Of a stretch of 64,000 nucleotides of DNA, positions 55,082 to 62,028 are shown piece by piece. Source of the stretch: Maricaulis sp048269565. Lineage in GTDB: Bacteria > Pseudomonadota > Alphaproteobacteria > Caulobacterales > Maricaulaceae. Below the pieces are notes generated by a model. The model searched no databases, was not told the DNA's origin, and saw nothing but the letters and a program-made list of their open reading frames with translations. The translations under genes and the position numbers were made by a program. Position 1 is the stretch's first letter, and each line of letters starts with the position of its first letter. The DNA lies in contig NZ_JBLXIK010000002.1 in assembly GCF_048269565.1 (NCBI RefSeq), forward strand, positions 558,001 to 622,000. The letters are read 5' to 3'.

Positions 55082-55140
55082 GGTTCGCGGCCCATATCAG
55101 CGTAAGAGATCGCCAAATCCCTGCCGACCGGAGCACGAAT

Positions 55141-55677
55141 ATGCGGATCGAAAAGATCGCCGCGGGTGTGAACCCGCCAGAAGATATCAATGTCATCATC
55201 GAGGTCCCGGTTGGCGGCCAGCCGGTGAAGTATGAAATGGACAAGCAGGCGGGCACCGTCTTCGTCGACCGTTTCCTGCACACGCCGATGAGCTATCCGT
55301 GCAATTACGGCTTCATGCCGCACACCCTGTCGGAAGACGGCGACCCGATCGATGTCATGGTGCTCGGCCAGACGACGCTGATGCCCGGCTGTGTGGTTCG
55401 CGCCCGTCCGATCGGCGTTCTGCTGATGGAAGACGAGAGTGGGCTGGACGAGAAAATCCTCTGCGCCCCGCACCACAAGCTGACGCCTTTCTATGACGAC
55501 GTGCTCGACTATACCGATGTCCAGAAGCCGTTGATCATGCGCATCACGCACTTCTTCGAGCACTACAAGGATCTCGAGCCGCACAAATGGGTCAAGGTCG
55601 AGGGCTGGGGCGATGCCGCCCGCGCGCGCGAACTGATCCTCGAGGCGATCGAGCGCGAGCAAGCCGGCAAGGCCTGA
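55141..55677 (+). CDS. ppa: Inorganic pyrophosphatase (family I)
   Basis: 178 residues, standard length. The metal-binding motif is SEDGDPIDVMVLGQT, with further acidic ligands in PVKYEMDKQAGTVFVDRFL and the lysine-rich KWVKVEGWGD. Hydrolyses pyrophosphate in the cytoplasm and drives biosynthetic ligations. GGAG lies about 9 bases upstream (accggagcacgaatATG). Convergent with the desaturase-like gene. Confidence 0.96.
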   Translation: MRIEKIAAGVNPPEDINVIIEVPVGGQPVKYEMDKQAGTVFVDRFLHTPMSYPCNYGFMPHTLSEDGDPIDVMVLGQTTLMPGCVVRARPIGVLLMEDESGLDEKILCAPHHKLTPFYDDVLDYTDVQKPLIMRITHFFEHYKDLEPHKWVKVEGWGDAARARELILEAIEREQAGKA

Positions 55678-55684
55678 TTCCGGG

Positions 55685-57310
55685 TCAGTGCCGCTTGAAG
55701 TCCTTCAGGATTTCACGTGCCGCATTATGTCCGGGCGCGCCGGTCACCCCGCCGCCCGGATGCGTGCCCGATCCGCATTGATACAGGCCCCGGATCGGGC
55801 TGCGATGATCGGCATGGCCCAGCACCGGCCGCGCCGAGAACAGCTGGTCCAGGCTCAGTGCCCCGTGGAAGATGTCACCGCCGGTGAGGCCGAATATCCG
55901 CTCGAGATCGAGCGGCGACAGCACTTGCCGGCCGAGCACCGAGGCCTTGAAGCCCGGCGCCCATTTATCCACCGCCGCGATCATCAGGTCGGCGACCTCA
56001 TCGCGGTGGTCATCCCAGCTGCGTCCGCCTGAAAGCACCGGCGCGACGTGCTGGCAGAACAGGCTGGCCACATGCTGGCCCGGCGGGGCGAGGGTGTCGT
56101 CCTGGGTCGAGGGGATCAGCATTTCGATGATCGGCTCGCGCGACCAGCCATCGCGGCGGGCATCGCTCCAGGCCCGGTCCATATAGTCGAGCGAGGGCGC
56201 CATGATGATGCCGGCCGACAAATGATCGCCCGGCCCGGGCAGGCAGGTGAAACTGGGCAGTTCTGACAGCGCGACATTCATCCGGAAGGTGCCCGAGCCG
56301 CATTTGTAATGGCTGATGCGTTCGTGGAAATCGGGCGGCAGCACGGCCGCGTCGATCATCGAGCCGAACAGGAGTTTCGGGTTGAGATTGGAGACCACGG
56401 CACGGGCCTCAAGCACCTCACCGGACTCAAGCCGCACGCCGCGGGCGGCCTGGCCGTCGGTGAGAATTTCCTTCACACTTGCGTCAGTGCGCAGCGTGAC
56501 GCCGTGTTCGCGGCATGAGGCCGCCATGGCCTGGGTGATCGCGCCCATGCCGCCGATCGCGTGGCCCCACACCCCCTTCTTGCCATTCACATCACCGAAC
56601 AGATGATGCAGCAGCACATAGGCGCTGCCGGGCGTGTAGGGGCTGGCATAATTGCCGACAATGCTGTCGAAGCCGAACAGCGCCTTGACCGGCTCGCTCT
56701 CGAACCAGCCATCGAGCCAGTCGCCGGCGGATTTCGAGAACAGATCGAGCAGATCGCGCTTGGCGGTGAGATCGAGATTGCCGAGCCGGCCGCTGAGATT
56801 GAGCGCCTTGAACACTTCCGGCATCGCGCCGGCCCAGCCGCCTTCGCGCAGATTGGGCGGGGTTTGCAGAACCAGGGCGCGCAGCGTGTCGGCGATGACT
56901 TCCAGCCGCGCCTCATAGTCCTGCAGCCGCTCGGCGTCGCGCGCGGAGAATTTGGCGACCTGCGCCTTGGTCACGCCTTCGCCGGCCAGAAGATAACCGT
57001 CCTCGCGCGGCAGGAAATTGCCCAGCTTGCGCTCGATGATTCTCAGCCCGTGGCGATGCAGCTCGAGGTCGGCGATCACTTTCGGGTTGAGCAGGGAGAC
57101 GGTGTAGGCGGCGACGGAATTGCGGAAGCCGGGGTGAAATTCCTCGGTGACAGCGGCGCCGCCGAGCACGTGCCGGCGTTCCAGCACCGTCACCTTCAGC
57201 CCGGCCCTGGCGAGATAGGCGGCGCAGACGAGCCCGTTATGGCCGCCGCCGACAATGATGATGTCCTGGCCGGGGAAGGGCATGGAGGCCGATCTGTGCA
57301 GAGCTGACAT
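55685..57310 (-). CDS. Phytoene desaturase-like FAD oxidoreductase (PYROXD2-like)
   Basis: 541 residues. IIIVGGGHNGLVCAAYLARA followed by VTVLERRHVLGGAAVTEE is the FAD-binding N-terminus of the carotenoid isomerase/desaturase superfamily, and the C-terminal LYQCGSGTHPGGGVTGAPGH is its conserved end. The HNGL variant and length fit the PYROXD2-like branch, whose members are poorly characterised, rather than true carotenoid enzymes; no other carotenoid genes are present. It starts 57 bases after the second MaoC gene on the same strand and could be the last gene of the acyl-CoA operon. Start 57310 or 57283. Confidence 0.85.
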   Translation of the reverse strand: MSALHRSASMPFPGQDIIIVGGGHNGLVCAAYLARAGLKVTVLERRHVLGGAAVTEEFHPGFRNSVAAYTVSLLNPKVIADLELHRHGLRIIERKLGNFLPREDGYLLAGEGVTKAQVAKFSARDAERLQDYEARLEVIADTLRALVLQTPPNLREGGWAGAMPEVFKALNLSGRLGNLDLTAKRDLLDLFSKSAGDWLDGWFESEPVKALFGFDSIVGNYASPYTPGSAYVLLHHLFGDVNGKKGVWGHAIGGMGAITQAMAASCREHGVTLRTDASVKEILTDGQAARGVRLESGEVLEARAVVSNLNPKLLFGSMIDAAVLPPDFHERISHYKCGSGTFRMNVALSELPSFTCLPGPGDHLSAGIIMAPSLDYMDRAWSDARRDGWSREPIIEMLIPSTQDDTLAPPGQHVASLFCQHVAPVLSGGRSWDDHRDEVADLMIAAVDKWAPGFKASVLGRQVLSPLDLERIFGLTGGDIFHGALSLDQLFSARPVLGHADHRSPIRGLYQCGSGTHPGGGVTGAPGHNAAREILKDFKRH

Positions 57311-57367
57311 GACCGGCAGTTTCCACAGGAAACTGCAAAGGTAAATGCAAATCGAAGGTTGTGGGGC

Positions 57368-57760
57368 TCAGGGGAAGGCGCCGGCGACATCGCGCGCCAG
57401 CACCAGGGCGCGGCCGCGCGCGATCAGCGTGCCATCGCTGGCCCGGCATGTGGTGGCGAGGTCGACCAGGTGTTTGTCCGGCCGCAGCCGTGTGATTTCC
57501 ACGCGCGCCGTCAGGGCGTCACTGATCGGGGCCGGCTCAAGGAATTCGGTCTCCTGCTTGAGATAATTCGTGCCCTGGCCGGGCAGTTCAACGCCGAGAA
57601 GATAGGAAAACAGCCCGTTGACCAGGGCTTCCGGCACGGCCGTCCCGCTCGCTGGCGCGCCGGAAACACTGTGCAGCGCGTCGATGTCGGCGGCCGTGAA
57701 GTTGCGCGTGGTCTCGGCGAACATGCCGAGGGTCAGAGCTGGCCCGGGGCTGGTCGTCAT
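57368..57760 (-). CDS. MaoC-like hotdog protein lacking catalytic residues
   Basis: 130 residues. Its overall pattern is MaoC: LTLGMFAETTRNFTAADIDA, YLKQETEFLEPAPISDALTA, VDLATTCRASDGTLIARGRA. Compared with the neighbouring MaoC, the eight residues holding the catalytic Asp/Asn-Pro-x-His are missing, and the motif AHGAL reads VNGLF. It is therefore probably inactive on its own and acts as partner of the catalytic MaoC. Its ATG overlaps that gene's stop (ATGA). ChsH1-ChsH2 of actinobacterial sterol degradation is a known precedent for such split hydratases. Confidence 0.78.
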   Translation of the reverse strand: MTTSPGPALTLGMFAETTRNFTAADIDALHSVSGAPASGTAVPEALVNGLFSYLLGVELPGQGTNYLKQETEFLEPAPISDALTARVEITRLRPDKHLVDLATTCRASDGTLIARGRALVLARDVAGAFP

Positions 57761-58128
57761 GACGCGACCTCGGTCTGGCCGGTGCAGGTGACCACCATGT
57801 CCGACAGACGCATCACCTGCAGCCGGATGGTGCTGACGCCGTTGTCGACCGCAATCGTCTCGGCGTCGAAACGCAGCGGTACGCCGGCTGGTGAGGGCGC
57901 CGGATATTGCGTCGACTGGCTGATTTGGCGTCCACCGGGCACCAGGTCCTCGATCAGGCCGCGCAGGACGGCGCAGAGCAGGGCGCCATGGGCGACCGTC
58001 TGGCCAAAGCGGGTGCGGGCGGCAAACTCCGGATCGACATGGATCGGATTGTCGTCGCCGGACAGCGCCGCGAAGGCGTTGAAATCGGCCTGGGAGAAGG
58101 TCCGGTTGAGTGAGGCGGTCTGGCTCAT
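57757..58128 (-). CDS. MaoC-family (R)-specific enoyl-CoA hydratase
   Basis: 123 residues, a single hotdog domain. FNAFAALSGDDNPIHVDPEF and FGQTVAHGALLCAVL carry the hydratase-2 motif: Asp25, Asn27, His30 and His47-Gly48. Adds water across trans-2-enoyl-CoA. The start overlaps the ligase stop and the stop overlaps the second MaoC start, both ATGA, which fits production of the two halves in equal amounts. Confidence 0.88.
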   Translation of the reverse strand: MSQTASLNRTFSQADFNAFAALSGDDNPIHVDPEFAARTRFGQTVAHGALLCAVLRGLIEDLVPGGRQISQSTQYPAPSPAGVPLRFDAETIAVDNGVSTIRLQVMRLSDMVVTCTGQTEVAS

Positions 58129-59627
58129 GGCGTTCGCACCGGATCCGGCAGGAGGTGTTTTTGCACCTTTCCGGCGGCGGTGCGCGGGAAGTCGCGGGCA
58201 AACACCACATGGCGTGGCACCTTGTAGGCGGCAAGGCGTTCGCGGCACCAGATCGTCAGGGCGGCTGCATCGCAACTCGAGCCCGGGCGCAGGATGATGT
58301 GGGCACAGCCGACCTCGCCCCATTTCTCGTCGGGCACACCGGTCACAGAGGCGTCCTGGACCTCGGGATGATCGGCCAGCACATTCTCGACCTCGGCCGG
58401 ATAGACGTTCTCGCCGCCGGAAATATACATCTCCTTGATCCGCCCGGCGACGAAGCAATAGCCCTCATCGTCAAAGCGCCCGAGATCGCCGCTCTTCAGC
58501 CAGCCATCGGGGGTAAAGAGTTCGGCCGTCTCACGGGGACGTTCCCAATAGCCTGGCGTCAGGCCGGGGCCGTGAAACTGAATCTCACCGGTTTCGCCCG
58601 CCGCCAGCACTTGGCCATCGGGGCCGGCGATGCGCGCCTCGACCAGGATCTGGGTCTTGCCGACCGAGCCGATCTTCTCCAGCGCATGCGCCTCATCGAC
58701 GAGGAAGGCCGTCGGGCCGGTCTCCGTCATGCCGAAGCCATTGCAGACCACGGCGCCGCGCGCGGCGAAGGTTTCGACCAGGATGTCGGGCAGCGGCGCA
58801 CCGCCGCAGGCCCAATGGCGCAACCGCGTCAGATCGGTGCGCTCGAAGTGGGGGTGCAGGGTCAGTTCGCGATAGATGGCGGGGACGCCGATGAAAACAT
58901 CGAGCGCGCCGGCATTGATCAGTTCGAGCATCCGGCCGGCCTCGAAGCCGGGCAGGATGTGGACCGTGCCGCCATTGAACAGCACCGGCAGCGTATGCAG
59001 ATTGATACCGGCGGTGTGGAAGAGCGGCAGGAAGTTCAGCGTGGAATCGGTGCCGCGCAGACCGATGGCCTGGCCGATATTGATCGCATTGACCACGGCC
59101 ATGCCATAGGTCTGGATCACGCCTTTCGGCTTGCCGGTCGTGCCGGAGGTGTAGATCAGATACCAGCATTCCTGCGACGGCCACTCGGCACGGCCCGGAT
59201 GCAGGGCGGCGCCGTCGCGCAGCGCGTCATAACCGTCGTCGAAATCGAGCACTCGCAGCTGCATCGCCCGCGCCGCGGCGTGGGCGTTGTCGCGGTCTTC
59301 CGCGCCCGTGATCATCAGCGCAGGCCGGCAATCCTCGATCAGCTGCACCAGTTCGCTCACCGGCATGCGCCAGTTGAGGGGCACCAGGATCGCGCCGACC
59401 TTGGCGCAGGCAAACAGGATCTCGAAAAATTCGACCCGGTTGCGGCACAGGATGGCGACCCGGTCACCCGCAGAGACGCCGCGGGATTCGAGCAGGCTGG
59501 CGGCGCGGGAACTGCGGCCGTCCAGGGCGCGATAGCTGATGGCTTCGCCGGTCTGTACGACCCGGAAGGCGATCGCCTCCGGTGCAATCCGGGCGCGCCG
59601 GGCGGTGATGTCGAGGAGGGCGTTCAT
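58125..59627 (-). CDS. AMP-forming acyl-CoA synthetase/ligase
   Basis: 500 residues of the ANL superfamily. YTSGTTGKPKGVIQTYGMA is the ATP loop (about residues 158-176), NGFGMTETGPTAFLV the adenylate motif, CFVAGRIKEMYISGGENVYP the hinge region, and GKVQKHLL contains the C-terminal catalytic Lys. Activates a carboxylic acid, via its adenylate, to the CoA thioester. The substrate chain cannot be read from the sequence. Second structural gene of the operon; overlaps its neighbours by ATGA on both sides. Confidence 0.93.
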   Translation of the reverse strand: MNALLDITARRARIAPEAIAFRVVQTGEAISYRALDGRSSRAASLLESRGVSAGDRVAILCRNRVEFFEILFACAKVGAILVPLNWRMPVSELVQLIEDCRPALMITGAEDRDNAHAAARAMQLRVLDFDDGYDALRDGAALHPGRAEWPSQECWYLIYTSGTTGKPKGVIQTYGMAVVNAINIGQAIGLRGTDSTLNFLPLFHTAGINLHTLPVLFNGGTVHILPGFEAGRMLELINAGALDVFIGVPAIYRELTLHPHFERTDLTRLRHWACGGAPLPDILVETFAARGAVVCNGFGMTETGPTAFLVDEAHALEKIGSVGKTQILVEARIAGPDGQVLAAGETGEIQFHGPGLTPGYWERPRETAELFTPDGWLKSGDLGRFDDEGYCFVAGRIKEMYISGGENVYPAEVENVLADHPEVQDASVTGVPDEKWGEVGCAHIILRPGSSCDAAALTIWCRERLAAYKVPRHVVFARDFPRTAAGKVQKHLLPDPVRTP

Positions 59628-60427
59628 CGGCGCCCCCCGGCGGCTTGCGCCGCGCGCGATGCACCCAGAAACCGGTCCATGCGCTCACGTGTTTCGGGGC
59701 GGGCGATTTGCGTCATGAAGGCCAGGCGCTCGGCATCGAGACGGTCGGCGAGGCCGGTCTGGCGGTCGAGCAGGCGGCGGCTGGTGGCGATCACGCTCGC
59801 ATCATGTTGCTCAAGCGTCGCGAGCATGTCCGAGATTGCCGCTTCGAATGCGCCGGCATCGGCGAGGCGGTCGGTGACACCCATCTCCAGCGCCTGTTCC
59901 GCGCTGACGCGCGTATCGAGCGCGAGCCAGCTTGCGGTGCGGGCGCGGCCGATCCGGTCGGGCAGCATTGCCGTCCAGCCGCCATCGGGGGCGAAGCCCA
60001 TCTTGGCGTAATAGGGCTGGATGAAGGCCGTTCGCGCCATCACTGACAGGTCGGCGGCCAGCATCAGTCCCAGCGATCCGCCGGTGACGGGGCCGTTGAC
60101 TGCGGCAATCACCGGGCAGGGCAGGGCACGGATCTGCAGCAGAACCCGGTTGAGGCCGGACAGCAATGCTTCGCAATAGGACTGCAGCCGTTCGGGGCTG
60201 TCGCTATTGAGCCGGATCGCCGCGACATCGCCGCCGCTGGAGAAGCTGGCGCCGGCCCCGGTAATGACCACGGCCCGGGCATTTTCGACCCCGTTCAGGG
60301 CAGCGCCCAGCGCATCGAGCAGGTCGGGCGTCAGGCTGTTGCCCCGGCCGGGCCGGTTGAGCGTCAGCGACAACACGTCATCCTCGCGCCCGATCAGGAC
60401 TTCGGAGGGTCCGGCCGCGGCGGTCAT
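59624..60427 (-). CDS. Enoyl-CoA hydratase/isomerase family protein
   Basis: 267 residues, crotonase fold. GRGNSLTPDLLDALGAALNG, then VVITGAGASFSSGGDVAAIR (oxyanion-hole strand), then CPVIAAVNGPVTGGSLGLML (second oxyanion NH and catalytic region). Residues at the usual Glu positions are replaced by Gly and Ser (VTGGSLGLM), so its exact reaction may be isomerisation or another crotonase chemistry. Overlaps both neighbours by ATGA. Confidence 0.88.
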   Translation of the reverse strand: MTAAAGPSEVLIGREDDVLSLTLNRPGRGNSLTPDLLDALGAALNGVENARAVVITGAGASFSSGGDVAAIRLNSDSPERLQSYCEALLSGLNRVLLQIRALPCPVIAAVNGPVTGGSLGLMLAADLSVMARTAFIQPYYAKMGFAPDGGWTAMLPDRIGRARTASWLALDTRVSAEQALEMGVTDRLADAGAFEAAISDMLATLEQHDASVIATSRRLLDRQTGLADRLDAERLAFMTQIARPETRERMDRFLGASRAAQAAGGRR

Positions 60428-61032
60428 GGTGCCAGGCCCCGGGTGATCAGGGCAGAGGCCGCGCGGGCGATGTCGTCAGCGCTGCGGTCCGGCCCCCAGA
60501 TGCCAAAGCGCAGGCCGAGGAAAACACTCATCCCGATCAGGGCCCAGGCGCGGGTTTCGTGATCGCCATCGCTGATCTCGCCGCGCTCGGCCGCCTCTTC
60601 GAGATTGCGGCGGTAGCGGTCGGCGAAACTGTCATAGTGTGCCTTGTATGCATCAGGGGCGACGAATTGTGCCTCCTCAATGATGCGGTAGAGATTGGGG
60701 TGGGAGCGGGCAAATTCGATGTAGGCAACCAGGCCTTTGTGTTCGGCATCGAGACGGTCGGTCGCCCCCTTGACGCGCTCCGCGATCCAGCTTCGCGTCA
60801 TATCGCCCATATGTGCGACAAGCGCCCGGAATATCTCATCTTTTGAGTCAAAATAGACGTAAAATGTCCCGAGCGCGACCGAAGCGCGGCGTGTGATATC
60901 GCCGATCGAGGAGGAGTGAAATCCGTTCTCGCCGAAGGATTCCTCGGCGGCGTCCAGAAGTCGGTTTCGCGTGCGTTCGCCGCGTGCGGTCTTGGGACTT
61001 TTCGAAGGCGTGGAAGAAAGTGAAGTTGACAT
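60424..61032 (-). CDS. TetR-family transcriptional regulator
   Basis: 202 residues. RTRNRLLDAAEESFGENGFH, then SSIGDITRRASVALGTFYVYF is the classic TetR helix-turn-helix; a helical ligand-binding domain follows. Located first in the acyl-CoA operon with an ATGA overlap to the hydratase gene, and divergent from the hydrolase and receptor genes across about 130 bases. Likely represses both directions until a CoA thioester or the imported compound binds. An AT-rich stretch between 61025 and 61065 is the probable operator region. Confidence 0.93.
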   Translation of the reverse strand: MSTSLSSTPSKSPKTARGERTRNRLLDAAEESFGENGFHSSSIGDITRRASVALGTFYVYFDSKDEIFRALVAHMGDMTRSWIAERVKGATDRLDAEHKGLVAYIEFARSHPNLYRIIEEAQFVAPDAYKAHYDSFADRYRRNLEEAAERGEISDGDHETRAWALIGMSVFLGLRFGIWGPDRSADDIARAASALITRGLAP

Positions 61033-61161
61033 ATGATTCAGTTTTCACAAAATTGCCGATAACGCAACATGGCACAAATGCCAGGGCGAGAGATACATCC
61101 GGGAGAGATCTGCACAGTGCTTGATGTCAGGTCAAATAGTGTCGAAGGCGAAGGGCCGGAC

Positions 61162-62028
61162 ATGCAGTCGTGCTGCATGAGCGACGGTTCTGTTATGTAC
61201 TATCGCGACCTCGGCACCGGCCCTGTTCTTCTGCTGGTGCACGGATGGGCCGCATCCGGCGATTTCTTCGACTCCCTTGCCGCGCATCTCGGCCATCAAT
61301 TTCGCATCGTCATCCCGGACCTGCGTGCGCACGGCGCCACGCCGGCGGGGCAGGCCGCGCTCAATATCGACTTGCTGGCCGGTGATCTGCAGACCCTGGT
61401 CGAGACGCTCGATCTGAAAGACATCGTCGCGCTGGGCTGGTCGATGGGCGCCACGGTGCTGTGGCAGATGTTTGTACGTTATGGCCATGCCCGCTTCGCC
61501 GGCCTGGTCATCGAGGACATGAGTCCGCGCATTCTCAACACCGAGAGCTGGGCCCTGGGCATGGCGACCGGAATGGATATCGCCGGCAGCAGCCGCGCCA
61601 TCGAAGCGATGCGCAGCGACTGGCCGGCTTATGCGGCTGCCTTTGCCCCGCGCATGTTCGCGCGTGGCCGGGCGGCCCGCGAACCGGAAATGGTTGAAGA
61701 CATCGTGCTCCGGCTCAGCCGGCGCGATGGCGATGCCATGGCAGATCTCTGGCTCTCAATGGCCAGCCAGGATCTGCGCGAGGCCCTGCCCGCAATGAAC
61801 TTGCCGACGCTCGTCACATCAGGCGCGCGCAGTGAAGCCTACGGCCCGGAGACGAGCCGGTATCTCGTCGAAACCCTGCCCGATGCGCAAACCATCGCCT
61901 TCGCGAAATCGGGACATGCTCCGCATCTGGAAGAACCGGAAGAGTTCGCAAGAGCGGTCGCACAATTCGCCAGTCGCATCCAGGCGCCGGCGGTCAACAA
62001 CCATAATATCGAGGGAATCCAATCATGA
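61162..62028 (+). CDS. Alpha/beta-hydrolase
   Basis: 288 residues from ATG 61162 (GAAGGG about 6-8 bases upstream); ATG 61177 is possible and the longer frame from 61069 is not conserved. GPVLLLVHGWAASGDFFDSL gives the oxyanion loop, VALGWSMGATVLWQ the nucleophile elbow (GWSMG), and SGHAPHLEEPEEF the catalytic His. Without a signal peptide it should be cytoplasmic. It would cleave an ester, lactone or C-C bond. Its stop overlaps the receptor start by ATGA, tying it to import. Confidence 0.88.
   Translation: MQSCCMSDGSVMYYRDLGTGPVLLLVHGWAASGDFFDSLAAHLGHQFRIVIPDLRAHGATPAGQAALNIDLLAGDLQTLVETLDLKDIVALGWSMGATVLWQMFVRYGHARFAGLVIEDMSPRILNTESWALGMATGMDIAGSSRAIEAMRSDWPAYAAAFAPRMFARGRAAREPEMVEDIVLRLSRRDGDAMADLWLSMASQDLREALPAMNLPTLVTSGARSEAYGPETSRYLVETLPDAQTIAFAKSGHAPHLEEPEEFARAVAQFASRIQAPAVNNHNIEGIQS

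Noticed and set aside
58110..60011. A 633-codon plus-strand frame opposite the acyl-CoA ligase and hydratase
   Set aside because: Shadow; the opposite strand has clear ANL and crotonase motifs.
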